DNA of 64,000 nt, from the NCBI GenBank assembly GCA_936450465.1, contig OW388291.1, positions 36,680,656-36,744,655 of the forward strand, written 5' to 3'. Below the pieces are notes generated by a model. It was not told where the DNA came from, ran no database searches, and was given only the letters and a program-made list of their open reading frames with translations. The DNA is from Gibbula magus. Lineage: Eukaryota; Mollusca; Gastropoda; Trochida; Trochidae. This document shows positions 21,285-34,400 of the stretch, piece after piece. Made by a program: the position numbers and the translations under genes. The stretch's first letter is position 1. Every line of letters starts with the position of its first letter.

Positions 21285-24200
21285 CTGTAACAAACAACGA
21301 ACTCATGAGAAGATACAGCAACGAAGATACAGCCAATAGCGTGGTAGGATTCATCATTTGTAAGCTTAAGCGTGACATTTCTTAAATTGACAGTATGACT
21401 AGATTATGTTTGTGGAAACGATATTCGACGGGATAATCCTTGTTTGTGCATTGACACGTTTATGCATCATCGCACAGTCTATCTAAATATGCCAATGATG
21501 TTATTCTATGATTAATGCAAAAAGGAAATCTCCTTTGACGTTCGCCTGCACAAAGATGTGTACGTTTAGGGGAGACCCATGCTATCAGCTGATTACTTTG
21601 GTTCTATAAACTGTAAAAGTTGGTGATTGGTTCAACATATTACAATATTATACAGGTATTGGTACCCGTTTCGATTTTGGGAATTCAAAGCTGGGGGACG
21701 ATGACTACTCGTAAAATGTACCTTGTATCAATGTCTATAGAATAACGTTGTGTAAGTCATTTATAGTAGATGATAACGTTCGTATTCAACTCATGTAAAT
21801 GGAGTAATTAAACGTTGCTGTGTATCGACAATATGCCCTTAAACATAACATATCTTTCAAGTTTTACTTCACGAAATTATATTACCCTTTTTCTCCTTAC
21901 ACGAATGTTATAATCGCGTAACTATTAACTGCGGTAATGTTTGTCTGATAATATGTTTTGGGTATTATGAATCTTTTAGACTGCTGTATCTGGAGTTTTG
22001 TACATGAAACAAATGTTATCTTCTAATAATATGCCACTTCATTGACAAAAATTGGGTGACCAATGATAAGAAAGTCTACAGCATTTGTAATATATAGAAA
22101 GGAAATGTTGTAGTCTGTCTTCCCTTGATTATCAGTGTTAGATTTTTATTATTCATTTATTCACGATGGTCATGTTGATATTGAACTGTGATATTTGAGA
22201 ATGAACACATATGAAATATAAATGAACTCTGTCACAGGCTACGGATGAAAAGCCTCCGGTTATGATGTGTTTGCACAATCTACCAATAGAGACAGACAGA
22301 CAGGAATAACCGATTTTGGCCGTCTTATAAGATGACAGCCTTATAAGCTCCCTGAAGTAGTACACTGTTTCAACGTTGAGCAAATCTGACATATGCTGTC
22401 CGTTATGTGAGAATAGGGTTGACAATCTTGTGAGCATTTACTCAACACAGCTGCCTTTTGGGAACGCCAGAATGTGATGCGTTGACATTTTCCGCCGCTC
22501 TGTGGGTTGACATTCAAGTCGAGTAGGGTTACGAGTCGCAGTGTCTGTCGCACCCTGAAGTACTCTCCGACTTGGCTAACGTAGCAGTACTTTCAAATAA
22601 TCATGGACATAATCTCTATGTAGGATCCAGTATGGTCATCAAACTGATGATGATGATTGTGATGATGAAGAGCCTCATGATCATATTCCAATATGCCTCA
22701 TGTATTCGAACCTGTAGAATGCGGTAATTTAAAACCATGCCATCGTTGATTTCGTAATAACACGAACCTGGCTGACTTTTTGACGATTTCATCACGTCCA
22801 GCATGACAGCAATAGGGGGAGACACATTCGTAAGTTGGTCTGATGATTTATTTAGAAGCACAGAGGGATATTATTTACGTAAAATCAGATTAAGCCAAAC
22901 CGTCTGTGGTTGACAAAGAAACTCAATTACTGGCTTCACAACGCACGTATACACCGCAAGTCTTTTCAAGATGTGACCATGCTTACAGCGACAAACCAAA
23001 CATTTCAATGCGGATTTTGTACACGTCTTACTCGCAGACAATTTAACGCAATTTCTAATGTAATGACAGTAACGGTATAGTTGCATCCAACAATTGCGTG
23101 AAACTCACTTCACTTGTCTGACGGGAAGAAAAGATTTACGTAAAATCAGCCTTGAACCCAAACCGTCTGTGAATGACAAAACTCAATTTACCATCTAAGT
23201 TCACAAACTACATCGACAGCACAAATACTCTAAGCTGTATTCACGCTCGGGGCGTCCAACAAAAAGCTCTTTCACAGAAGATATAGGCCGACTTCCGCGA
23301 GGCTGTTTTGCTACAGACAATTTAACGCAATTCCCAGCGAAATGACAGTGATGTGGCCCAAAACCCTGGGAGCTCTTCATTCCACATTTCCGAAGACTTT
23401 GCCTGTCAAAACAATTACTCGGCTTGTGCGACGCCTCCAGTTAGCTGCTGCTGATCGAGTAACACTTACCACATAAACTGGCAAGTAATTGAAAGGCGTT
23501 CTCCCAAACTCGCTTTGTGATCATTCGATTATAACCTGATTTACTGAGTATTCCATGTGGAAAATAGCTGCAACTTGTCCAGCGTGGAATAATTAAGTAA
23601 TCTGAGATAGGAGTAATTTTGCTATAAATCAATTCTCATAATCATATACTGTCTTCACTGCCTTGCTGTACGTGGTAAGAAGGATGCTATGTGGATATCT
23701 GGTCTCTTATTAGTGTTGGGTTATATTACACTCACCCACTTTAAATAAACAGTAACGGTTAGGTGAACGTGTGCAGAGAAGTAGTTAGCATATAAATTGA
23801 AGGGAAAGAGTCATTGTGGTAAAAATGTTGTGTCAGAGGATTAACTATTCCATTATAAAATGGCACTCAAACTTTCGTTGTTTTAATGTCTGCAAAACCT
23901 GTTTCAATATTACGGCCGGTGTGATTATACCCGTCGATGTCATTCAGAACACATACACAAACAGGAAGGTATTCAGATCTACTTCCAAGAATGTGATGAG
24001 TAAAAGATGTATATATGGCGATTACCATTGATTTGAAAAGCCTTTCTTTTGCATTTATGATATTGAACACGATATGTCCCTATATGACTCAGTATTTCGT
24101 TTGATCACTTGAGATTATGTCCAAATACACATAAATGTGATGATAAAATCCTATGAGATGAAATGACAAAACATGTTCCTTTTTATTTCAGTGTAAACCC

Positions 24201-27200
24201 GATGTCCCCTGTGTGACTGGAGCCATTCAGCCTCCTGGTAATATTAGATTATGTCCCTGTACACACATCATTTAGCCTGCGCTAGATTATTGTTCCCGTT
24301 TTCATATCCTATCAATTTCCAATCTATCAATGTCCATAGTGCTTCTGTTTGCCTCATATCTCGGCTCCTAGATCAAACAGACAAATTGAGAGAGCCAGAC
24401 AATATTTCCTCTCAAATATTTCCCCAACGCAAGTGTCCGAGTAGTGGTCATTGTATGTCCGACTTGTGAAACTACTCGCCGTCTCAAAGCACAATGCACT
24501 CCAGAAGTGGACAGTGGTCACTTAATCTGAAAATCTTAATGGATCGGCTAGACGGTCATCAGACTACCAATGTGAAAGGAGAAAGGCATCTGTTAATGGT
24601 GGTAATGGTAGAATATTGGCTAGCTACAATATCTGTTCACTATTGTTTGGTTCTGTTCCAATATAAAACAATACTTCTATAAGAACGTCTCCTTGCATTA
24701 ACTACGTTCATCGAAAAGTTTCGATTTTAGGGTTATGTATACTGGCCTTGGATTGTTGAACTCCATCTTTATAATTGTTCATTGGTGTTTCTGTCTTTTA
24801 AAGGATATAAATAAAACAATACAACATTGTTGCATTTTCTACGTTCCATATCTTTAATGGGTTAAGTGATTAAGGATTTGTGCACATGTTGTTGCATTTC
24901 GTATGGATATGTTGGCAAGTTTATTCATACAAAAGAGTAATTGTCAAAATATATCCTTGCATGACATGTTAAATGATTTGACACATATTTCTAATGTTGT
25001 TTTATGTTTCACATTCTGAGAATAACATGACCTATTGTTTGAATTTAAACAAAATAACTTTGGATATTTTCAATAACTATGCCATCTCCTACAAAAGGCC
25101 AAGTCATGCAACAGTAGTAGCGTCATGCATACCAAGCATAACTTAGCACGATTTAGCGATTTTGATATGTTGCAAGTTACAGTTCAACGATACTATAATG
25201 AATAGCCTTGGGATCGTAAACCACATATCAAAGTAAATATAATCTTTCAAAGACGGAAGGGTCAATTTATCAGTTGACTTCATATCATAAATTTTGGAAA
25301 TTGATGCCCTCATGGACAGGTACAGGACCAAATCAGAGACCAGGAGCTTAGGCAAACAACCCACATAAAGATATCGACTCGATCTGAAATACTGCCAGAC
25401 CGTGAAGTGTTGAAGGGACCGTTTGATCAGAACTGCATGTCAACAAGATTAGGGGGTGATTAATCAAAATACATAAAGAGGACCCGGTCAGATTTTATCA
25501 TTTCCCGACACCCTCATCTCCAGGCGTGACATCTGATATTGACAATCTGTGACCTGTCATCCGTGCACGTGGATCAAACCGGAAGTTGACACTGTCACGT
25601 GATCTCCGTATTGCACGAATGTCACCACAACCTTGATTGAAATCGTTTTAGAGGTTTCCCCGGCTTAGTGTAATATTGTTGTGGCATCTGTCTTCATTAA
25701 GCAGCATTCAACTCCAACACATTCATTACGAATTTACTGACGATAAACGCGGTTTATGTGGATTAGGAATACATATAAATGATAGCAGTAGATTACGAAT
25801 GCATTCGGTGTTGACAGAATAAGATTAATGACGTGTGTAATTATCTTCGGTTTGGCACCTTAACGGAATAACTATATGTCTTATTCAGCGATTATTGAAG
25901 GTAATTTTATTTAAACCGTTTTTAAACTTCACGCAAAACGAATACTACTTCCAAAATGTATCTCTAACAGCATTCATAAGTGCGAAGGTTTAATATATGT
26001 TTTATTAATAATTTAACTTGATGTAACAAAATATAGCAAACTCTATATTACCAAACAAAAACAACAAAACCAATTACGTCACGTACTTCTTTTTCAACCT
26101 TTCAAAATGTTTTCAAATTCGCAAGTTATTAAAACTCATGAGGGTGTAATGGTTTATATTAACACATCACGCCTCGGAAACTCTCAACAAATACTTCACC
26201 AAAAACAACGGTTTTTATCAAAAGAAACCCGAAAAAAAACCGCAGTTGCAAAGGCTATATTTATGTTCAAAAGCAATATCTGGATTGTATCGGAGGTCGA
26301 CGCTTTCAACACCAGGTGATCAATCATGGGCGACTGTATTTAAACCCTAGATACTTGAAGTTGGGCAACACTATACGGTGTATATCGATCAGGCCATATT
26401 CCTTACAATTTATATGACATTTACTGGCCGTCTTAATTATACCAGCTGGATCACTGGACCCTAAGACATGAAGACGAGAAGTAAATCACACGGCTGTTAA
26501 GCACTGCAGATTGCTACAGCCTTTTTCTTTTAGCTTGGTTTTTCCGTAATTTGTAATCGGGACCTTTACGTCGGCATGGTACGATTCTGCAAATGCTGTA
26601 TAACCGACATTTATACAAACATATATGTTTCCTTAAAGACAGAAATTTAATTTTGTATTAGTCGATAATAAAAATAACAAACCATTTCCCTTAATCCCAA
26701 AATCCTTATTTAGATTTGCAAAACACTGTCCACATGTATGAATGGTCATTTACTTTTAATTCTTGCAAAAGATTCTCCATGGTACTACATTGGTATGGTT
26801 GACAATACGTGTAAATAATAAGTAATGTCAAAATTAAAAAAATGCTGAACACACTTTTTAAATGTGGATGTGAACGGTCTCATGGTTAGGTGTTATCACA
26901 TAACATCAGTTCTGCCTATTCAGCAGTATGTAATCATTATCAAGATGTAAATGAATTATGTTTAAATGTACGTATAAACCACATCGTTAGCTTGGTAAAA
27001 TGAAGCCACTTTGCAGAAAATCATATTCGGTTGCCAATCCATTTAGATATATTTTGCTGATTAAGCCACTTTTATCACAAACAATATAATTTAATGTGGA
27101 TCTCGAGGTGCGGTTAAAGGCCAAATAAGTTCATTAAGTTGGTTTCTTTGTCTTCGGGAAATCGTGATTTGAAAATAACATATTCATTTAAAGCATTGGT

Positions 27201-27942
27201 TAATAACGTCTATTCTCCTAAGGAAACCCTCGTAGACTTGGTTCTCGTCAAATGTGTTTCTGCTAAAAAAATCTTTTCTCTTCTATCACATTTCGTCCAA
27301 TGTTGAAATCTTTTTGTGTTTGAAGTACTTTATCATTGTAAGGTAGTGGGCACGATTGCAATAGATATCATACTAGCCACGGGCGATCAAACGAAGATAA
27401 GGAAAATTAATATGGAAAATACCAGAAAAAAAACACATTTTGACGAAATGTTTTGAGATAGATAAATAGGAACGGGGAAAACTCAAGAAACTGTAGTATA
27501 GAGTGATGGGGTGGGTAATGGGGAGGAGAAATGGTTATACAGTAGATGTTACTATATGAAGCTTTGAACAGTGTCGTTACATCCCTCACCGCATCTCACC
27601 TGTAATCACTACCTTATCGTCCCTTGTCACAAGTTTTGACTTGTGCTTATCGTTTCTTCATTTATGAGACAATGTCGTGTGGTCAATGAACGTGTGTATA
27701 CCCTAGTATGGTATACTTTCTTGTGTGATCGTGGTATCGCATGATAATATGCTTTGATAATATCTTAGTATAATTCATCATACATCAATCATATGATGTA
27801 CTTCACTCCAAACAGTTTACAATATATGCTAATATCTAAACATTAAGACATGCTCATCTTCAAATATTGTATGATATGCTAATCTTCAAACATTGTATGA
27901 TGATCTCATTCAATCTTCTAACTATCTCAACAGTGAACTCAC
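21285..27942 (-). other. Intron, ~6.66 kb, carrying repeat fragments
   Basis: Donor CATCG|GTGAGT (complement of 27937-27942) and acceptor CAG at 21285-21287. It contains direct repeats at 22876-23360, a dispersed repeat fragment near 23495-23580 and a 27-bp doublet at about 27848-27902. Sequence at 25400-25640 is locally GC-richer (CACGTGGATC, GTCACGTGATC) without a gene. Confidence 0.7.
22876..23360. repeat. Diverged direct repeat, ~260-280 bp period
   Basis: TTACGTAAAATCAG followed by CCAAACCGTCTGTG occurs near 22876 and again near 23137. CAGACAATTTAACGCAATT and AATGACAGT occur near 23035 and near 23314. The ACAATTTAACGCAA block matches the end of modules A and C (near 4995 and 8330). A following block (23390-23460, GACTTTGCCTGTCAA) also matches that module end. 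The family is therefore dispersed. Confidence 0.6.
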
Positions 27943-28322
27943 CGATGCAAGAAAAACACACTCCCAGCAATAACCATGACGACGACGAGGACACAAGCTA
28001 AGACAATAATCACTTTACACGGGGTGGCACATATCTCAGTCACCAGTCTCTCCCCCTCGTCCAGTAAAGGGGGAGGGGCGTCCTCCATGTCCAGTCGACA
28101 CTTGTCCACCATGAATAGTTTCACTCGCTGACCAACATTCTCCCCCAAGCATCCTGTCCAGTTGACTTTGTGCAAGAGTCCGGTATTCCAGGGAGGGGGG
28201 CAAGGGAAGCCCTCCCAGAATCCCCTCAACAAGGGGTCAAGGTACACCTCCGCCATGAGTAGGTCAAAGAAGGGGAGGACACGTGAAGTCAGCATGAAGG
28301 ACGCCGGGGATCCCTGACCATG
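27943..28322 (-). CDS. Membrane-spanning exon of a single-pass membrane protein
   Basis: 380 nt between acceptor CTTTATCTCTTTGTCCACAG and donor CG|GTGAGT, entered in phase 0 and left after two bases of a codon. It encodes 126 residues. About 103 luminal residues carry Cys at exon residues 41, 58, 75, 98 and 102, and an N-W-T glycosylation sequon at 54-56. One hydrophobic helix follows, VIIVLACVLVVVMVIAGSVF (residues 104-123). The run FLHR then joins the basic KQKEK of the next exon, so the C-terminus should face the cytoplasm. Motif-like text includes FPCPPPWNTGLLHKVNWTGC. I do not recognise a domain. Possible identities to test are adhesion or receptor-like proteins and CACHD1/alpha2delta-type ectodomain proteins, but I have no positive evidence for either. 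A real upstream signal sequence has not been found. Confidence 0.8.
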
Positions 28323-30606
28323 CTGTGGACAAAGAGATAAAGACGTTAGCACCATCAACAACTGCAGGAACTTCTTTGAGAAACATTTTAGTTGGTCAGA
28401 TAGAGTATGGTTAGTTCTATGAATTTACTAGTTTGAAAATGGTGGGAACCAAACGCATAATGAAGAGGTTAAGAAATATGTGCTGTTGTACACAAATACG
28501 TTGTTGTAATACCAGCGGCTAAGTACTAATAAAGCATCGGATCATAACTGCCCTGGACAAGAATTGGGTTGTCATGCCATTGCCCATATGCGACCAACGT
28601 AGGTAATTGACTTTCAGACATTACAACAGACGTGACCACGCTCAATTCTGTCTTATAAACCAGTGCCATACCATAGATCAAATATCTTAACATTTAGCTT
28701 AGGTATACGTATATGCTGATATACCTTATTTTAACACGTAAATCTATAAACTCCACATTTGCATTCATCCGGAAAAAGTGGGAAGTTGACACAAACTAAC
28801 ATAATAGGACAGACAGTTCGAAGTGTGATGAAACCAAATTATAATTAAAATACAATTTAAAATAATAATTGGCAGATACATCGCTACGTGAGATATACAT
28901 ACAGTCAGAACACTATAACAACAATGTTAGGGATATCACTTTACGATGAAAGCACGAGCTGAAGTTCAAACCAACTCTATAAAGTTACGGACAACTGAAA
29001 TATGTTTAAATGATAAAATAGTTATACATATTAAACCACATAATGATCCATCTGATATTTATAATAAAGTTGTATATAGAAATAAACTTTATACAATATG
29101 TAGATAATTATAACATGTATAACATAAACAAAGTGTACAAAGAGTATAAAACGTGTAACGATATAAGATTCCGTTAAGATAAGTTATAAAGTGTATACAA
29201 TACATCAAACAGATCCAGCAGACACCGCCCATCTCTCACAAACTACATTGTACATCATAGAGTGATGTCTAACTTGTCGAGACAAAGAAGTTCTGAGAGA
29301 GAAAAAGAGACAATGACGACCTGCCGAATATAATCCCCGCTGTTTTCGATACAACTTATGAGGTATTTGAGGGACATTAAGAAGTGGAATACTTAAGAAA
29401 CTCACAACTATAAGAGCCAGTCACACACATCACAATTTAGAATCAACTATTCAAAAACACAACAAATCACCCAAATTATTCCCAGAATACTTAACACACC
29501 TCTTAAAAACTACACATAAAATATCGAACCAGAAAACACTAATGTTTAAGAATGTATGGGACATAACGTGAGGAGGAATCATTTATGCATAATTCACATC
29601 TAATATCTAACATCCCAAGTATATATAACATGCACTACAGTCACAAAATATCAAAATGAAAGAATTCTAAAAATAAAAAAATGCAAGTACCTTACCAACC
29701 CGTTGGCTATGTGTGTTGGAGTCAGTGAATGTCAGTATATACGTTACTTAACGTCCTACAGATACCTAGGAGATATGGTAAATAACATGATGGTGGATAT
29801 CCTATTTATAATCCCGAGGCTACGGTCAGCTTAAGATGGCATCCGCATTGTCTTTAGATCCAGGAAGCCGGATAATACATTAATATACTAATAATGTCTG
29901 TATAGACTCTACCTCAAACCACGTGTGTTTATAATTAATCATTGAGGCGGATGAGAAAAAGCCTGCTATATTGGTATTCATGTTTCGCATTTATCATCTC
30001 GATATGTTGGTTCGGTTTCATCTTGTAATTAAAAGGGCGGGGATGCTATTCCATTCACGTGGACATCATCGTCGTAAGATATTAGGCTTGTTAGCCTAGA
30101 AAACAATGGGTAGCCGCGTATTTTGAGCCACTTAGGTTTTCATCGGAAAACTCCCTACTTCGGAATCGATGAATATTCGTCTTTTCCTTGTAATAGGATA
30201 CGTTTAATTTTCCCTGAAAATAATTAGCAAACTCGTAATTTCAAGAAAAACGGATTGATCCCATTTTTCATCGCTGGTTAATGTTATCTTTGCATGACGG
30301 AGAGGAGATTTGTCGGAATCGAATTTTGTTATAGGAGATAGAGAGATTAGTCGGATATTTGACATTCTAAAAACTTGGAATCAATATCAGTATTTCTTGT
30401 ATTTCGAACCGTGAGGAACGCCGAAATGGAATTCGCTTGCACGTCTAGGCGATCGGCGTAATGTGGTAAAACGTGGAAATAAGCTCGTTTACTCGACTCC
30501 GCAAACCACTCTCACCTAACAACACAAATAGTCCATATCTCGATTGCTTCTCCCGAAAATCCATCACCGACTCTTAGTGAGATAATCTAAGAGCATTGGC
30601 ACTTAC
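28323..30606 (-). other. Putative intron between tentative first exon and membrane exon
   Basis: It would be a 2.28 kb intron if the exon at 30607-30621 is right. A donor-like CAACGGGTTG|GTAAGG on the minus strand near 29697 has a TATAAATA-like word upstream (near 29808). The sequence between has stops in all frames, so it could only be untranslated. Nothing else is seen. Confidence 0.35.
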
Positions 30607-30621
30607 ATTGGTGGAATCCAT
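30607..30621 (-). CDS. Tentative first coding exon (MDSTN)
   Basis: On the minus strand an ATG in good context (GTAAATGG; A at -3, G at +4) is followed by GATTCCACCAAT and a strong donor GTAAGT (complement of 30601-30606). It ends in phase 0, as required by the exon at 28322. Joining gives MDSTNHGQGSPASF and a 393-residue protein without a cleavable signal, which would then need the membrane helix as a signal-anchor (type III). The upstream minus-strand sequence to about 30830 is GC-richer and could be 5' UTR. It is also possible that the true first exon with a signal peptide lies elsewhere. Only phase, context and donor support it. Confidence 0.28.
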
Positions 30622-31414
30622 TTACAGAAAATCCATGTAGAACTCCGGAAAGCGAATAAACACCACTCCAATGTCACAACTCAAGACCCAAGAGCTCCGC
30701 GCGACGCCAGCCTTACAGCGGTACTGACTATCTGTCTCTGAAGCCGCGGTTTTAGCACAGTGTTGGCAGATGCCTCCGTCAATGCAAGGAGTTGAGTAAC
30801 ACCTCACATTCATGCGTTACATTCCCAATCGTTACTGGTAAATACCCTCAATTAAGCAGAACCTCTGGTCTATTACTAATGTGTTCGTGGTAATGTTGCT
30901 GTGCAAATACTTGTCGTTTTCCCATCAATCACGACAGCTCTTGCTGTCAATCAACATACTGAAATACGTGTTTATTCAGCGGACCCTACAAGTCCGCGGT
31001 GCACGTGTGACTGATGGGGTTGTCGGTTGCAGCACTCTTACATGGGATCGAGAATCTCGTGCAAGGGGCACCCTACACCACAGCGGTTATTTAACATGTC
31101 GTGTGTATTATCGAGTGATTAAACTCATCACTAAAATCTGAAGATAAATATTTGTGTTGTTCTTTGACCCTTGACATCTCTCCTTTGATGCAAGATCAAT
31201 GTAATCTCCATAAGGAGAAGAGACTACACTTTGATCACGATTCTACCTGACTCCATATACGAACCGTTATCTTTGCTGTAGACACAAAGCGTTGATATGT
31301 ACATTGTTGTATATTGACACGTCAAGGGATGTGATTGATGACACAAGGACGATTGACATTGACAACAGCGTGAATTTCGTGCTCCTTGCAAGTTGGCCGA
31401 CCAAGCCGGTTGCC
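30622..31414. other. GC-richer stretch between divergent exon-like starts
   Basis: It contains CCGCGG, GCGCGAC, a GCGGAC/GTCCGC short hairpin at about 30976-30994 and CACGTG, in otherwise AT-rich DNA. It lies between the tentative minus-strand start (30621) and an ATG-plus-donor on the plus strand (31415). It may be a promoter region; this is inference. Confidence 0.25.
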
Positions 31415-31432
31415 ATGAGCCGTCGTGCTATT
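31415..31432 (+). CDS. Possible first exon end (MSRRAI) before a strong donor
   Basis: GCCATGAGCCGTCGTGCTATT followed at 31433 by GTAAGT, in phase 0, with a good Kozak context. The frame is also open upstream for about 190 nt to a TGA near 31226, so the ATG need not be the start and this could be an internal exon of unclear 5' edge. No continuing exon is established. Confidence 0.18.
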
Positions 31433-31438
31433 GTAAGT

Positions 31439-34400
31439 ATGTATCGAGGGGATAGGTGACCGAAACTATTTTGTATGAAATGCTGTCACGTTATTATGTA
31501 ATAACGAGCATGTCGACTTACCGGTCAACTTACCAATTTCCCCTCTAAAGCTGTATTTTAGATATAGTCACGTTGAAATGATTACTTAATACTTTTATCT
31601 GTGAGTTCAGAATAAATAGATATATTACCGAAACTTAATGTTGTTGACAAGAAACTTTCTTTCCAATTTATATCGTATCAAATAGCGGCAAAGTCGTTAT
31701 TTTCTCTTGCTAATGAGGTCTCGCAGTTTTCTAGCAGAAAGTTAACAAGATGTTATTTACATGCTTAAACGAGCACCACTCGTTATCAACAACCACTGAA
31801 AGACGCAAATCACGTGATAATCATGCCTGACACCGCTATCAACAACTTACGCAATGAGGCTTACTTAAAAAGCCGCTAAAAGCATGTTTGTCGCAACCGT
31901 TCTATATTGTATAACATAAAACGAAACTGTTACATACAAATAATCATTCGAGACTCGAAGGTTTGTCAGACAGAAATACCATCTAGAGTTGTGTTGCAAT
32001 TCGTTCTCGAAATTTAAAATTGTGATCATAAATATGGAAAGAGATTATTTGAATTTTTGTAATATTTTTTATGATTCGGTTTCAGAAAGTGTGAAACCTT
32101 TCACGCGATACGATAAGAAGAATGTTTAATTTGAAGATATGAATTTGAAATGATATTTAACAGTGCCAAGAAAGATACAAATAGTGGTTTAATTAATTAA
32201 GGCAAATGTAAAGTTCAAATGACAAGCAACCCTGAGATATTCTTGATTAAAGAGGAACGCATGTTGTCCAATGTATTCTAGACTTGATAAGGTTATCATT
32301 AATGTTTAAAATACAACGGGGACATTTAAACAAACCAGTGAACATCTCTTCACTACAACATTGACTACTATAGTATCTTCAAACATGATCTGAGCTTCCA
32401 AGAAAAAAGCTTATACTGCGACTATAAGACGGGTCTCATATTATTTGCTTCCATGTCATGTCCATTTAGCTTATATTGAATAAATGCTGAAGTTGATGAC
32501 ATCTAACATCCGTCTGGAATTTGTTCATTATTGAGCGTAAAATGGGAGGTAGTTTGGGGCTGTGATTTAAGTTAGTGTAAGTAGAAGGGGTCATCATTGA
32601 AGAAAAATCCACACAAATCTAGACTTGCTTTCAACTGTCATCGTTTGTGCCTAAGCGGAGGTAACTTAGTAAAAGCTATCTGATTAGAGTCCTTGATAAC
32701 AGACAGCGTGTGAGCAAGTCTAACGAACTGTTCACGTGTCAGTGGTTTTATACAACTTTAACTTCAACAAAATATCGCTTTAAAAACACTTCAAGTCAGC
32801 CCTCTAATGAGGTTTGACATATGTCCCATTTCACTTAGATCATTCTCGGGAGATTTGAGCGTTTCGTTACCAGTTTATGAATTATCCAGTGCAGAGTTTG
32901 GGAGCTTATGACACCCACAGTGCAAGAATTATGGATTGATCTTATCCCGGGGTTCACGAGTTCACAAAGCCAAGTTCGCACTCTGTCATATAACTCGATG
33001 ATGCTATCATGTCCGCTATGGTACTGCATTAAACATTTACACAGCTGCTGTATTAACGATACCATCTTAATGTTTACTTGTGCTTGATGTATACGGTTGT
33101 ATATGCAAACTGACAGTTTCAAGTTTGTGTTCTATTCGTTTCAGGATGGATTTTGCCCTAGAGCTTAGTGTAAACTATACACAAAACGATAAAGATGTTC
33201 TCTTTCAAATGATGTATTAGTTTTGTTTTCACGTGACACAATATGATATACTATCCATAATCCATAATGGAAATACAATATTGCTTCCTAGTGCATAAAT
33301 GTCTCTTCGAATAACTTCAATAGGTAATGTAATTGTTTGGAAAATGATATATCCTTCTATAAGTAAAAGCAGTTTTGTCCTCACATGGCTATGAAACGTT
33401 GATTTCCGACACTTGACAAATGAAATAGGTTTTGATCCGTTTGTGATACAATGTATGTATTTCAGAATCACAGGTGGTGCATGAAACATACATGTGTCAT
33501 TTCTGATATTGATCCTGTAAGAAAAGCAACCCACAACACCGATTTGAAACTAGATCCTTCCGATGTCTATCTGAACGTCTATAAAATATGACATTTCTCA
33601 TTAAGGGGATAAAACATGGGGAAGGAACGTTCTATCATTCTTGAGTCACGCACCGGCGTGATATTGTCACACACCTTGATATAAGTGACGCATGTCTATT
33701 TCAGGAAGTTGTTTTCATCGACATTCATGTCACGTTCTTACATAACTCTGAGTTTTTACATGTGACATACCATAAATCGACAACGGAAGTGACTGAGTGC
33801 ATGCTGTGACAGAGCAGTTTCTTGAACATATCCTCCTGAGATAGACAGTTGCAATTGATACATTACCAAATGATCTTAGAACTGGCGTAAATGTAACTTA
33901 CGGTACTTATATTTAGCGAACAGACGTTAACGTTCATTCGGGGAAAATAAAGCTATTCAAAGCATTAAAGAGTTATGGTTTACATTTTAACATTTCGAAG
34001 GTTTTAGGCATGTTTGAAGTTTACAGTAGAAATGGGGCCCCCATGATATTACCTGTTTCGAGTGAAAAGATTTAAATGAACATACTTTGAGGGTTTCCAA
34101 ATACATCATTTGGGATAAATAACAATAAACGGGACCAAAAAAAGTTTACTTTTATAGAATAAATGAGTGTGAATAAACGTTCAATATAATATGATACCCA
34201 ATTTTCAATCTGCAGGGATTTAGTTTGTGTCTTGACATTTGAAAATACATGTATGTCCAACTTCAAAGTACGTATATGTCAACAAGAAAGTCCCGTGTGC
34301 CATTTCATAACTCAGATAAAAATACAGATATCTCAGATAGATCACAGATACGTAAACCACAAATAGATGTAAACAGTATTTTATAGAAGGTTACGATCCA

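Noticed and set aside
24193..24240. Exon-like segment after TTTTTATTTCAG reading CKPDVPCVTGAIQPP before a GTAATA
   Set aside because: It is on the plus strand inside the minus-strand gene's intron, has a weak donor, is very short and has no partner exon.
30622..30813. Minus-strand frame with CYSTPCIDGGICQ resembling an EGF-like start
   Set aside because: The later Cys spacing does not fit EGF, there is no good acceptor, and its phase does not match the downstream exon. It may be 5' UTR.
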